Below are positions 22,401 through 36,400 of a stretch of DNA of 64,000 bases, piece after piece; the first letter of the stretch is position 1; every line of letters begins with the position of its first letter. A program made the position numbers and the translations under genes. Where the stretch lies: the NCBI RefSeq assembly GCF_932526225.1, contig NC_064043.1, positions 14,196,085 through 14,260,084 of the forward strand, in the 5' to 3' direction. Under the pieces are notes generated by a model. That model did not search any database. It saw only the letters and a list, made by a program, of their open reading frames with translations, and was not told the origin of the DNA. This stretch comes from Nematostella vectensis. Its lineage: Eukaryota > Cnidaria > Anthozoa > Actiniaria > Edwardsiidae.

Positions 22401-25349
22401 GTACCCCATCGGGTGAGTGTATGACGCCCATCCCATCCTTGGATATCAGACAAAGTGTGTACCCCATCGGGTGAGTGTATGACGCCAATCCCATCCTTGG
22501 ATATCAGACAAAGTGTGTACCCCATCGGGTAAGTGTATGACGCCCATCCCATCCTTGGATATCAGACAAAGTGTGTACCCTAGCGGGTTAGTGTACCCCA
22601 GCGGGTTAGTGTACCCCAGCGGGTTCGTGTACCCCTGCGGGTAAGTACCATCCCATCCTTGGATACTAGACAAGAGTGATAACGGTAATAGATGTGGCGC
22701 TCCCTACGTCACGTTCAATGTTATTCACATCTCTAGATGATAGACAAAGGGTAACGCTCCCTATACCACAGGCTTAAACGCCTTTTTTTAAAACGCATTT
22801 TTTTACCTTGAATCGACGTAGAAAACTGAATGTTATTTTGTCTTTTTTCCAGTGAGAGCTCCTCACCCATGCCAGGTATGTATTCATTTCAGCATTAGTT
22901 CGAGATCCAGGATATCTTGAAGGGGGGAATTAACGAAGGGGAGGGAGTATCAATATTCGAAACATGAGCTTAGCTCCAAAATATAGGGCTGGGACCGATT
23001 AAAAGGTTGTTGTAGGGCAAAGAGGCTAAAAAACAAATGTGTAGTAGAGAAAGGTAAAGGGAGGGTTAAGAAACACGGGTCAAAGAGCAGAGGTTGGGTA
23101 GGTCGAGATGACGTGAGGTAGAAAGGGGTTAAGGGTGCGGTAGGCAATAGGAGATAAAGAACAGGTATTGGGTAGGTCGAGATGACGTGAGGTAGAGAGG
23201 GGAGCAGAGGTTGGGAAGGTCAAGATGACGTGAGGTAGAGAGGGGTTAAGGGTGCGGTAGGCAATAGGGGATAAAGAACAGGGATTGGGTAGGTCCAGAT
23301 GACGTGAGGTAGAGAGGGGTTAAGGGTGCGGTAGGCAATAGGGGATAAAGAACAGGGATTGGGTAGGTCCAGATGACGTGAGGTAGAGAGGGGTTAAGGG
23401 TGCGGTAGGCAATAGGGAATAAAGAACAGGGATTGGGTAGGTCGAGATGACGTGAGGTAGAGAGGGGTTAAGGGTGCGGTAGGCAATAGGGGATAAAGAA
23501 CAGGGGTTAGGTAGGTCGAGATGAGGCAAGGCGGGGTTTAATGGGGTACAGTAGGCGCAGTGAGATAACGGCGAGCCGGGACAAGACCGGGAAACACAAG
23601 ATAAAACAGGTCTGAGTCAGAGGGCACGTGAAAACTGTAGAAGAGCCCTGGTTGGATTTCGTTTTGGCCAGAATTTGGAACTAGATCCGGTGTCCGGCAA
23701 CTCAACAGTTTAAGTTTATGGTGTCGAACCTATTTTTTAATTTCGCACGATTAATTGCTTTAATGAAAACAATCGTGTTAGGGTGACCTAACCTAGCTAC
23801 GAACTATGTATAATTTGTTGACGCTTGGCAGGGCTTCAAATGTCCGTCCGGTGAAGTTTGCAAGTTACAGAGAGTTCAATGTGTCATGCCAGATTGTCCA
23901 TCGGTACAAGCTTTGAACCGCCCTACTTGCATCCCTGCCAGTAAGTACTGAACTGATCAAACCAGCCATAACCCAGTTGAAGCTGAATTATAGCCAGATA
24001 CTAAACTCGTTTAACATGTTTGCAAAAACCACGGGCGATAGGACAACTTTATCCAACAACAACAACAACAATAACAATAACAACAACAACAGTAACAACA
24101 ACAGCAGCAACAAAAAGGAAAGAAATAATGCTTGACCAGGTGTTGGATATGAACGGTGTCAGAGGATATCCTGATTCTATTTTGTAACGATAATTTTTTT
24201 TATCTTAATGAATAGCCATGACAAAGGTCACATTACAATTTTTACATTACTAAATATCATCCAATGCTTAATTCCTTCCTCAGAGGGTCTTTCTAAGACC
24301 GAAGACCTAGAAAACATAGGAAACCACATCCCAGACACCGCAGCTCAACTTCTACAAGCCGATTCCCTGAAGGCAAACAAACAACAGGACGACAAAGATA
24401 ACGATAGCCAAGATGAAAATGCCCAAGAAGGCGACGACCAGAATGAGGGCTATCAGCAGGACAATGCCGAGCCTGCTCCCTTCCAACAGGCAAGCGGCCC
24501 CTTCCAGGCGGGTCAGCAGATGGCAGCCGAGGGGCTGCAGCAGGGAGACGACCAGGCTATGGCCTACTCAAGTAAGGGCGTAATCTAGGGTAGGGGAAGT
24601 AGGGAAAGGGGTAATCTGGGTGGAAGGGGCAGTCGAGTAGTAGGCATGGGGTATATGACTTAATGGCTAGACAGCGTACTCCGGTTCGGATGAAGAAGTC
24701 TGGATGTTTGGATAGTACGCGTGAGAGGGTAACGAATCTTGTCAACGAGAAATTGGAACGGCCTGTTGTCTATAGGACTATGGACTCTAATTTTAAGGTT
24801 TTTCCAATGGGCTTCTAATCTACGCTAATTCAGGCATGGACTGTCTTGTCACCTCATAATCTCACTTTCACTAAAATTAACTTACTACCTTACCACTTAA
24901 GCATACCAACAAAGGTATCCCCGGTAATAGATTTTAACAGTCCATGACTTTTTCTTGCAGATCAACAAGCCTTGCAGCCCCCTATCGTCCCGTTAGATGT
25001 ACAGCCCCCTTCACAAGTCGCGCCAAGCCAGGTCGCGAGCGAAAACACGGCTCAGTTCGCTCCATTTGGGGACAATATGAACCCCTCACCCATGGGCGCT
25101 GTCCCCTTTGGCCCAACCCAAGGAGGAGTAAGTCAGCTTAATCAGCAATACGCACCCGAGCCGTTTGACCAGTCTCGAGGCTTGATGCCTCTCACCGGTA
25201 AGAGAAGCTCGGAGAAACGATCGACAAACAAACGTGACATCAAGAAGACATCTATCAAGAAGCGATCAATGAAAAAGAGGTCTATCAAAAAGCGATCAAT
25301 GAAAAAGAGGTCTATCAAAAAACGATCGATCAAGAAAAGATCGGTTTAG
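19466..25349 (+). CDS. Secreted WAP-domain protein with propeptide site and basic C-terminal repeats
   Basis: Seven exons: 19466-19520, 20611-20634, 21049-21252, 22853-22875, 23832-23940, 24284-24571, 24961-25349; 363 residues. Residues 1-18 form a signal peptide (MRTFLLLVLACTLG). A 24-nt exon encodes ILSRRKR, a furin-type site at residues 23-26. Residues 35-91 hold eight cysteines in the WAP four-disulfide pattern, with an unusually long 28-residue first loop. Residues 101-135 hold six more cysteines (PSGEVCKLQRVQC), a motif I do not assign. A Gln/Asp/Glu-rich stretch follows (about 139-234), then a Pro/Gln-rich part and a tail of KKRSI/KKRSM repeats before the stop. WAP domains usually inhibit proteases or act as antimicrobials; a role here is inference. 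Splice phases agree throughout. I do not recognise a named orthologue. Confidence 0.88.
19575..20340. repeat. 49 bp minisatellite, WAP gene intron 1
   Basis: About 16 copies of a unit made of ACAAAGAGCTAGCCTGACGG, CCCTATCCCCTCCCCTG and TTTGTACCAAAA. Variants differ by GCCTGACGG versus GCCCGACG and by GTACC versus GTAGC, in runs of neighbouring copies. It carries no splice-site motif and lies well inside the intron (19521-20610). Confidence 0.95.
21234..22640 (+). repeat. 58 bp minisatellite spanning the WAP gene exon 3 splice donor
   Basis: About 24 copies of a 58 bp unit containing AAAGTGTGTACCCCATCGG then GTAAGTGTATGACGCC. The first copy includes the last 19 coding bases of exon 3 (21234-21252) and its donor. 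Most copies keep GG|GTAAGT or GG|GTGAGT. The array ends near 22580-22640 in short 18 bp subrepeats (GTGTACCCCAGCGGGTTA). Confidence 0.96.
22960..23535. repeat. 74 bp minisatellite, WAP gene intron 4
   Basis: About six or seven copies, some truncated, of a G-rich 74 bp unit containing GATGACGTGAGGTAGAGAGG and GGTGCGGTAGGCAATAGG. It lies inside the intron 22876-23831, not at a splice site. Confidence 0.9.
24056..24116. repeat. (AAC)n microsatellite, WAP gene intron 5
   Basis: A run of CAACAACAACAATAACAA type triplets in intron 5 (23941-24283). Confidence 0.85.
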
Positions 25350-27469
25350 ATGGATTACATTTAGAGCGGTTTAGATTGGGGTTAAATAGAATTAACGGAC
25401 AGTACATTATTTAAAAGGGCAAAACCTTTGGAACGTCTTTCCAGTCGAACTAGCCTTTTTGTTTTTGCTCACAAAGGCAAGTTTGAGAGTATCGGAAAAA
25501 AACTGGAGACGAAACAAAAGACAACTTATCTACAGAAAGAGTGGCCGCATTTCATTTTTTGTTACCTAAATAGGTTTCTTACATATGGAGCTTACCTTTG
25601 TGTGGGTGCTTAGTAAATATATCCGGATTATCAGAAAACCTCCTGGGTATTTGGTTCTTTGCGAAATGTGTGTATTTACGATGTAAATAATTGAATAAAA
25701 GTATTTGTTTACAGCTGCATTATATCATAATTTGTAACATGGAGATGTCCTTTCTGACCAAGGCTGTACATCATGGGGACAATGAAATTTCTATGAAAGG
25801 GCAGATCCAAGAACTTGGGAGGGGGAGCGGCAAATATTTTCAGGGAGGGGAAGGTACCCTCATGCGCAGAGCTTTCTTTGTCGCTCGTTCCATTTGCTCA
25901 ACTCTTTTGGCGATACAGAAAGCTCTGCACAGGAGGGTAGAAGGAAGGTTGCAACGCTACGGGAACTCGAGGGATAGGGGGAGAGGAAGGAAGGTTGCAA
26001 AAAAACATTACATTACAGGAAAATGTTCTAAACGTCGCGAGACTGTCGGGGCTTTTCCTGTTAACTGAGTCCTATGGCAGAAAGTTGGTTTGGTGCGCTA
26101 AATTGTATGCTTTTCCTGATAATAGGGTCTCTTATTTAGATTTTAAGCCTTCTTGAAAACGAGTAAAAACTTGGTAAAGGTGTAAGGGCAGCCTGCGAGC
26201 CGCAAAAACTTTCAGTATTTAATGTATAATAATGCGAGGATTATTTCCGGATGCATCGTAGGCTAGTGTAAGGACAATAAACAAATTTTCTTTACCTACC
26301 CAAACAATTACGAGTATATCATCATCATCATTCCATTTAAAACAGAAAAGAAGAGATACATGTTTGGGTCATAAAATTTATTGAGATAAATCACAATATT
26401 TATTATATGTACAACGCTGTAATGCGAGGCCTATTTTAATACAGATGACTATAATAATAAATCAATATAAAATGTATATTTTATTCCTTGAAAATCTATT
26501 AAATAATTTGAACCGTATCTTAAATGATTATCCAGTTAAAACTCATATTCTTAGAGTGGTCTTTTTAAACTTTTTGTTAAAACCAAAAAGGTTTTTTCAA
26601 CTTATTAAATCACTACTGACTTTATATACTTTAGCAAAGATACTGAAAATAACAAAAAGTACGTCTTAAAAGAAAAAAATGGTGAAGACATGATATCGTT
26701 CTCCTACAAGAATAAGACGATAGCAACACGTTAATGGATCCCATCATTATTTTAAAAGCAGTCGACTAGAGCCTTATGTAGCACCAGCCATGCAAATAGT
26801 ATGTCTCGCGAATCGTACGAAGGGAAAAACATTCCATTTGCTAAATCTTGTCACTTTGCAATACCTCACCGGACTTATAATGACTGAAAGAAGAATGGAC
26901 CAACAGAATTGCCTTAACAATCGTAATTGCTGTTGAGTTTTCATCAGCTCTTTCACTAGAATTGGAAATGAAAAAAAAGGGTAAATTATTCATGTGTCTC
27001 TTCAGACGCCTTGGTCCCTCGTGGATTAGCTGGATTATTCCACAAAAGTTTGGAGAAAAAAAACGCAAAAGAAATAAGAGTACTCTATTGGTCCAGCCAA
27101 CCGGATATGGCGTTACCAGTAAGTAACCCAACGATTATAGATTTTCCTGATACAATTACTTTAAATCCTTTTACGCTATAATTCAGTACCTTTGCTATAT
27201 TATAATAAGAGTTTTAATCTCAAGTGACTCGACTCGTTCTCTTTTGAATGCGTGACGGTGTCACAGGCGAGTGTTCAATGACGATTGCGTGACAAGTAAA
27301 AAGAGGGTGATAGAAATCGCACCAAGCGTTTTGTGATTGGGTGGTAGCGAGACGATTTTGCGTGACAAGATGAATGACGTTCAGTCGTGACAGCAATGTT
27401 TATCGATCGCACGACGTTTTGCAGTGTTTGCACAACGACTTCTCGAACACTGCGTGACACAGCCTTGTG
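25350..27469. other. Convergent intergenic region (3' ends of WAP gene and protocadherin)
   Basis: Both neighbours end toward this 2.1 kb stretch, so it should hold two 3' UTRs. An inverted AATAAA (TTTATT at 26377-26382) could serve the protocadherin. No coding signal is visible; frames here are short and lack splice partners. Confidence 0.6.
25694..25699 (+). terminator. Candidate polyadenylation signal of the WAP gene
   Basis: AATAAA lies 345 bases after the stop codon. It is the first such hexamer I see downstream on this strand. Position and motif are the only evidence. Confidence 0.4.
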
Positions 27470-30400
27470 TTACAAGTCCGTGGCCGCGTGTGCAAGCGGC
27501 GTGTTCGCAATCGACACAATCGTCTTTTTCTTCTCCCCTCTCGTTGGTATGGTAACCACAGGGTACTTGTTGTGCCGCGTTGGATTCTGGGTATGGTTCA
27601 TGGTGTGATGCGGGTTAAACGCGGTATGGCTGTGGTTATTGTGATCGTTATACCTCCGACCTAGAGTATGAGATGTATAGGGACTGGACGCAATCGAGCT
27701 GTCCCCCTTACCAGAGTCTAACTCATCCCCGCTACTGAACCCCTCCGACGAAGGGCGTGTCCCTTGGGGGTAAATCTCCCCGTACTGAGGGAGGGCGTGG
27801 TGCCGGTGTATCGTGCTAGCCGGCGAGTTCATCTGTAAGCATGCCTTACTTGGTAAAGGCGGGGCCTGCCCTTGGCCTTGGCTAGTCTTCCCCCTACCCA
27901 CAGTATCCAGCATTTCGTTCGAAGGATACATATTAATAGTCGCTTGGCTGTACATCTTTTTCGAAGCTTTGATCGCTGCTTCGCGGCTGATTTCCGGCTC
28001 TGTGTAGCTTTCCCTGGGTGCGACCGGAAGTGTGGATTTACGCTGTGGTGTCTTCACGCTTTGCGATCTCTTACGGTGACAGCGATACAGTATAAAAGCT
28101 ACCCCGCAAAATATTAACAACCCGAACACCGAACACAACACGACGACAATAAGCATGGTAGTTGACTCGAGGAATCCCTTTTCGGAAGCACGAGTATCAT
28201 ACACGGGAACTTCCGTCGACATCTTCGTCGTCCCTTCGAGCACTTCCGGCGGCACAACTCTGATCCGAATCCTCACCAATGATTCCGAAGGCGGGTTACC
28301 AGAATCCGAGGCTTTGATGGTGAGGACATAGGAAGACTGGAACATGTAATTAAAGACAACGAGCTCTCCGCGGTCTTTGTCTAGGATGAACGTCTTGTCA
28401 TCATTGCCCGCGATTAATGAGTACTGTATCTTTCCATTTAGACCCGAATCGGGGTCTGTGGCTCGTATTGTCACGACTTCGTCTCCTCGCTTCGCATTGG
28501 AGGGCACCTCCATGACGTCATTATCATTTAAGCCAATGAACACCGGTGCGTTATCGTTTACATCCACAACGTTAACAATGGACGCCAGACGCATTTCAAC
28601 ATCGCCATCGGTTACCAAGACGACCAAATCATACGCAGCGACGGCCTCCCGATCCAGCCGACGAGTGGTCCTTATAACTCCTGTCGCGTTGTTGATCATA
28701 AAATCCTGCCGTCCGGTGGTTATCACACTAAATGACACAACCTTACCAGGAGCCCGCGTATTGACGCCAATCCTACCCACTATGGTCCCCACGGGGCTAT
28801 TCTCCACAATGCTGAAGTTGTATTGATATTTCGCGCACTTGACGATGACATGTAGCGTTATCTCTCCGTGTTTTCGCTCCCTCCCGTTATCCTTGGCCTG
28901 GAGAGTCAGTCGAAAGGATGGCGTGAATGCGCACCAGAGCTTAGGAATGACCACGAGTTCCCCGCTCTTCTGTCCGTACATGAAGTATCTGCCTGGGTCA
29001 TCCACCGTTACGTTCTTCTCGCCCATAACGAGGCTGGTGATGGTGTAGTCTAAATCCCCCTCGCGGTCTGTGTCGGGGTCCTCGGCCTTGAACACCGACA
29101 CTATTGTAGCTGATGAAACGACAAAGAAGTTTAAAATCTTTAATTAGGTATTAGCATTGGAGTTAAAAAAACAAAATAGGAAAATTCTCTCAACCTTTCT
29201 CTTTTTCCTCTTCTCCTTATCCATCTACTGTATTTATACGTATGTACCAATTTCCACCCACAACAGAGGCACAACAGAGCTTAGGCCCCAAATCAAGTGC
29301 CTCCTTGTGTGTATTGTTAGTAAGCACTGTCACTGTGGGTGGTCACTGCCAGAGGGTTTATTGCACTTCTGCGCACACTTCTTGTTAAGGTATCATCAAA
29401 TACTATCCTTTTTCCATATAATACCTATGACAGTGCACCCCCCCCCCCCCCCTAAGTCAATCCTGGTTACGCTCCTGTCTGCCCTACCTGGTTGTGTGTT
29501 GTCGATGATGGTGATATCCCGTGAGGGGGTAGGGTAAGTCGGCGTGTGTCTGTTCTTGTCCTCGATGTGTAGGGTGAGGCTGTTGTTTGTCTCCAGTGTT
29601 GGGACACCTCGGTCGCGCGCTATGAAATCGATCTTGTAGATGGATTGACGCGTCAGGTTTAGAGGACGCTGAACCTCCAGATTGTAACTGATAAATTAAT
29701 TTAAATTAATCAATCAGTTTTAATTGGTTAACTAGATATCATAAATTAACATAAAAAATAGGATAAGTTCTACCGATTTAGATGGAACTGAAGAATTCAA
29801 GATAACCAATTAATTAATTAATCAATATAAATTAATCAATTAATTGATTAGCTGCTTATCATTAATTAACATTCAAAATAAATCTGTGCAACTGGCGTTA
29901 TTGCTATACTAACAATGTACTAAAGATGCAACGACGATGTCCAGGTATTCCTGCAACAGGCATTAGCTATACTTACAATGTATTATGTGTTACAAGGTAT
30001 TATATGTTAATTATACTTACTTATACTTACACCTTTCCCTGTAGTTTTTGATAATTTGAAGATCAAACTGAGTCGTTTAAATTGTAGGATGGATTGAAAT
30101 TCACCGTGATTTAAGCGGATTTAATTCAAAACTGAGATAAACATCTCATGCATAGTTTCATAGTCTACGAAACCGTGCGTCACGCAGGTCGGGACCACGG
30201 GCTTCAAAGGGTGATAATGCTGTACTTACAATGTATTGAAGATCCTCCTGAGTGCAAAGTCGTGCTTGTGATGAAGCAGCGTGACATCCACGACACTGTT
30301 CACCGTCAATGAACTGTCCCTGTCTCTCACTTCCACGATCGCGACGTTACTTCCGGTCGTGATGTCTTCCGGGACCAGCCCGGGACGAGCGGCGTTGGGC

Positions 30401-33400
30401 ACTTGTAGTAGTTTAACCTGTATGGTGGGGGCGTTATCGTTCTTGTCCTCGACCTGAAAATGTATTCAAATGAGGAGTTATTGAGCATGGGGGCAAGAGG
30501 ATAATGCATACAATCAGTGAAGCACTGTTAACGCGAACTGTTAAGAGAGTTCGACCTAAAAATGCTGTGAAATAAGAGTATTGAGCAATAGGCCAGGGTT
30601 TCTTATGAAAGAGACGCGGCTTAGTGGAACCCCGTTAGCTCTGACTTCAAGAGGTCGAGTTTTCAGGGGCGTGTCTAAAGAAAAACGGAGGGTGGTGTCC
30701 CCAGTAGTATACACTTGCAACGGATCAAGCAGTTCAAATGGGCATCCTTAGCTCTGACAAAAGGTCACTAAATCCATCTAGAAACTTTTTCTACCCAAAT
30801 ATTTATATAAAAATTGACCGTCTTCTTAACTTTCGGGGTCAACCGAAGTCAACCTCATCTTGCCACATGAGCAGGGTGGGTTCCGTTTTCTTTTCTAAAT
30901 GGTTCAAAAGAGCCTGGGGCGAGTGTACAGGAAACCCGTGATGTTCTTAAAAGTTTTTTTCGTGAAAGGTTTGGGCTTTATTTTTTCAAAACGGACGGCG
31001 TACTGCAAAATCGTAGTAAACACGTATTTCTGCAAGATTACGCGAAAAGTCTCGACGTACACATTTCTAAGGCAAAAAAAGCGAAAAACACATTTAAACG
31101 GACTCGGCAATATGGTATGTACTGTCATTGACCGTGCGAGGTATTAAAACGACAACTGACAACTTATTGATATGGTTATTCGAGTAAAAATTAGTTACTA
31201 GAGACCTTGAAGTTCCGTTCGAGTTAGCTATGAGTTTCAGTTTTCCCAATAAGTCTCGAGGCTAGTGCGAGGTAGTGATATTTGACAGTGAGTAAGTTCT
31301 TATCAGAAACGTGTGTGCAAATATTCGAAGAAACGTTTTTTGATTGTATGAAACTGAAAATGGCACAAAAAGATGTAGGATCCCGAAGCTAACAATATAA
31401 CTTTAGTGCCTTCATGAACGTATAACAACGTGCGCACATTTCACACAAAATCGCACATCGCAAAACTGGCACCCACCCCACCACGATATAACATTTGACA
31501 CCCCTCCTCCCCCGGAACACATTGAGCGTTCATAAATCAAAACGACATGATTGCTCCATTAGTGACCGCTAAATGGCTTTCTCCTGTCACGTAAGGTCAA
31601 GCTCACTTCACAGGTTGCACGCATCGCAACCAGTTTCAGCTGAGAGCTCAAAGAGTGAAAAATAAGCCGGCTAAACCGCCATATAGTCTGCCGATAACGC
31701 CAGTACGAGTCTAATTAACCACTCGAATGAACATAAACGACGCCACGTGAGTTATCTTAGGGTTCTGGACCAATAGATTAACCCAGATAAGCCTATATTT
31801 GCAGAATCCATCCGTCCACTCTTATCATCGCCGTAATCTAGATCGATAAATACCGCCTTTTCTGACTAACGACTCGCAACATTCATGGCTTCTCTGGGAT
31901 TCCTTAGCTAGTTTATGCCCGTTGCTTTGTCTTAGAATCAATTGACTTTAAAAGTGTAAAGTTTCACCATTAATAAGTTTTACAAAGTAGAGAACAAGAG
32001 AGGCACAATTAGATACTTGTGTTAAGTACTTCTGAGTCGCAGGAGACTTTTTGGCGGCACAACGCGACAAAGTGACGCGGGCAAAGACGTTGCCCCAAGC
32101 TTCAAAACGCAACATCGAATACTATCACTCGATTCGAAACGATATTCTAATCAAAAACACAAAGAGATAAGTCAGAAAGAATGATTGTTTCCGTTCTTTG
32201 GACGCCGACTATGGAAACGATCAACCATGTCTTTTTGGAAAATCAACAATGTCCAATTTAATGAAGTATGAAAATAAACTTCTGCTTGTTATTTTAAAGG
32301 GATAATAGTTTTGTTAAGAAAAAAATGATATTGAATTCAGTGTTTATAAACTTGCTATTGATACAGTGTGTGATATAGTTACTGAGAGGCATGTTTAGGT
32401 GATCATCTGGAATTGTAGGGTTTGAATCAATGTCGGTGGAAAGGGAAATCACATACAAATTAACAAAAAGGGCGGGTAAAAGAGCGCATATTTTTTTCAT
32501 CGGAATAATAAAGAATCTTCATTAAAAAGTTATCTGGCTTCCATATGCTTTTAACCGACTTTAAGATTACTGTTTACTTTATAAATAAACTCATAATCCG
32601 TGAGAACAAGGTTTTTGTCTGTTTGAAGCGAAGGCTCAGAGGTTTTGGATTTGTTAGGGATTATATGGGATTTAATTAGTGACATAAAAAGGTTAGAAAA
32701 ATACATATTCGTAAAGGACGGATAAGTTAAGTTGAATGTTTTGGGAAATAAGGACTTAGGATCTCGTATTTTATCCCGTCGTCGAAGTTAACCTGCTATA
32801 TAAAAAAAACCTTTCGTTAACATCAAGAAGAAATTGAAAAGTGCATCTAGAAAGACATTGGTATCAAATTTCTCGCGTTTGACTGCTTGACAGCCATTTT
32901 CAAAGAGTCAAAAATTGCGATCCTTGTATTGGTCACTTTTGACAAATTGATTCTAGCTCAAGAAAATCAATCAGTAAATAAAATCTTATTTAGGAAATTA
33001 TTTTCTTTATTGGTCAGCTGGCTACCGTAGTTCACCTGGCAACGAAGAAAAACGTGTAGAAAACATTGGACAAATTGACAGCGGTCGATTTTCACTGCTC
33101 ACTTTGCCATGAAACTCGTTCGGCCTGATCTCCGAGACGAAAAGTCTGGGAATCCAATGCACTTGATCAATTTAACGAACCCGTTTTTCAGGGGTTGACT
33201 CTAATTGTCCATATCTCTCGACAGAAGTTGGTAGAATCGCCTGATTATATCTTGTGTTATTTTGGTCAAGCGACCAAACGAAAGTTAAATTCGCTCATTC
33301 AACTGTGGTGGTTGGTAGTAAAAACTTTTTATTCACTAAGATAACCTATTAAATAAAAAACACCTAAGCATTGAAAACCTTTAGCACAATTCCCTAGTGA

Positions 33401-36400
33401 GTACATCATAGCTTATAAATTATATTAAAAGTCGTGAAGTACCACTTATTTCAACGCTTTGCATATGTCAACAACTCAATTCAAAAGATAAATTAATTAT
33501 CATTCACTACAGCATCTGTCATTTCGGCAGCATAACCCATTTATATTAAGATTTTCCATTCAGTAGAGTTGTTTGAGTTAACATTCTCTTCAGAGATATA
33601 GATTCTATAGTAATCGAGGAAAACTTTCGCGATCAACAACTTGAAACAACATGGGCTATTTCGCCGGATAACCATGAGCCAAAAAGTTCAGCCATTTTCA
33701 TCGTTATCGAATGTATATATCTCTCTATTACTCAAATATAAACATACTTATGAATAAGAAACGCAGCCCTCACATTTAGACGAAAAATAAAAGAAAACAC
33801 ATTTAAACTGACTTAATTGCCTGAAGTCGTGATTTCAAATTTTCTGCTTGAAACACGGTGAATTCAACAAGCAAATAAAACAGCTCAATTCTATTTTGAA
33901 AAATGTCGAGTTTCGAATACTCAAAACAAAAAGAACACAGCATTGTCACGCAGGCATAAAATAACAAGCCGACATAAGATAACAACTTTACTGTACATGC
34001 ACAACAATACACGAAGCATACTTATTTACTCATTATCGGATGTTTAGTATAAGAGTAATTGGCTGTACTATTGATCTCAAAGCTTGCCTTTTTCTTATTA
34101 CTCTTTTCCTTTGGAGTGGCCGCCTTAGCCGTGAGCTCAAAACTAAGATAATTAGCTTTCCAACTCCGGTTATGTCTATGGTATCCCCGTAGTTTGAGTG
34201 AAACATCGCTTGTCCAACTAAAAATTCAATGCCTTTTTCTACTTTAAGAAGCTTAAGAGGAAGACTTTAATAAATGGCTTGTAAAAGACAAGAATTTTGG
34301 GGGTTTTCAAAACATGATTTATCGTAGCTGTAGGGCATTTGTCATAGCCGTAGGGTGTTAACCTTTCTTTGATTCAAAGCCGGTCGAAATCGAGAGGCTT
34401 AGTTAGTGTTGACCGATTCAATATATTTGTCCATTAGCCCTGGGTTGAATATGTGAACACAGCATCGGATTAAGAAAGTAATGGAATTTTTATGTGGAAA
34501 TGATCCAGAAACAATAGTAAACTCAACAGTGACGAATGTAAGCGCAAAAATTGAGAGAAAAAGATGGTCAAAATTTAACATTTTTCTAATTTGGAAATCC
34601 AAAATGAAAGCTAATAAAAAAAATAAGCCCCCGATTTCATTTCTACGACACCCTAAGAGCATGCACAATCTGAGCCATGTACAATGATTTACGAATTTAT
34701 ACAGATAGCTAAATTATGAATATAATTTTTAAAAAGCCATGAGGGCCCATAGGAGCTCTGCGGCGAACCTAAAGTGATTCCCGCCAAAAGTGGTTCCCGC
34801 TACTGCTAGTCATATAGCATCAGACTGAGTTTACAATTAAACAACTAAACGAGAGTTATGAATTTTCATCAAAATCTCTAAAAATGGTAAAATGACGATG
34901 TTTGGGGTTGACGTGTTTGGGGTTGGATCACATCTACAATCTTAAATTAAGAATATATCTAGTAATGTAATATCAACGGAACAGAAGAGTTCATCAATAT
35001 TTTACCCTTAGGGATATGGGGAAGAAAAGGCAGACAATTTCGGAAATAACTTTTGCTTACAGATCAAACAAATGACGTTAGGGGTGTACCTGTGTGATGA
35101 TTTTATGCTCTGTTCTTATGCTTTATGAAAAGCCACTTTAGGCTATATACAAATAAATTTCTTGTAGGCATCTTGGGGTATGGAAACGAATTTTTTAACT
35201 TCTTGTAAACCATTTAAAAAATACGTTTGAAAAGCAGTTTCGACTGTCAGTTTCGAAGAGTTGTTTGCGACTATGCTCGATTTAAGTCGATTTTATTCCA
35301 AATTGGTAAACAAGATAAGTAATTTCCACAAAATGGCCTTTTCATCCATTAACAGGAAAAGTTGCTCTGTGCTCGGTGTTTAATGGAGCGCCAAAAACGA
35401 AAAGCTAGGATGGCCTTGAGCACTGTCTTTGGTTAACTGCTCAGGTGGTCAAAATAGCGTGGGTACACAGAGTTATCAAGCAAATGTGGGAGGACCAAAA
35501 GACACCCACAAGCAAAGAAAATGCCAGCTTTCACAAACATCCAACTGTGACTATCGCTTCCTTTTGGGCGTCTTTCTGGCTATCCTATTCTGATTCCCAG
35601 AAAGCGATTGTAACGGTTGAAGTGCTTCCGTGTGATAATGGTAGTTGAATGCACTTCGAAACTCCTTCTAGAAACAAAAGAGTTAATGGTAAACACTACT
35701 AGCCGTGAAAGTGGTGAAAGAATTATCATATGGTTTTTAGGTTGAATACAATTGTCCTTTTGATAAAATCATTTTCGATTTTCATGTTAATGATAGTACG
35801 GGTCTTTATTTGAAAAATGGTTAAATTCATTTTATCAGAAGCAGGACTAAGTAGTATAAATAGAATTGCCTGATATTGCTTTCTGTTGATTCTTAGCTTT
35901 AAGTATAATGAGCCCTTTGTAATGAAAGGGTTATAAAGTTCTCAGCATTTAAGAAGAACATCCAATTACTCCATAATTGACAAGACAATAAACAATAATA
36001 CTTTTTTTTATAGCATAAAACGTTTATGAGAAACGTTATACTATGGTCATCCATTTCATTATTAAAAACATTTACCATTAAAAATACAACAATAGACATC
36101 ACCTCAATTATTATTTATTATGTATTTTTCAAGTGGTTTTGGAGCATTTGTATTTACCATAGTACAACAAACTTTGTTGATCTGTATCCTTATGTGCTCA
36201 ACAAAACAAGAAACCATCTAATTAATAAGTAAAAGACCGCCATAAAAGAATCAGAGAAAACAGCAAAACGTTGCCAATTCTGTTTCGAGTGCTTTTAGGC
36301 ACAAACAAAATCACAGCGGGGGTGAGATGTGCTTTTTGTCAATTACTTGTTCACCGCAGTTGATCTAAATAACAAGTACTTAACTTTCCATTTAAGATGA

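Noticed and set aside
26841-27131. Frames of 60-96 residues between the convergent genes
   Set aside because: No homology, no splice partners, and low-complexity AT-rich codons; most likely 3' UTR or spacer.
28377-28826. 149-residue plus-strand frame
   Set aside because: Antisense shadow of the GC-rich last exon of the protocadherin.
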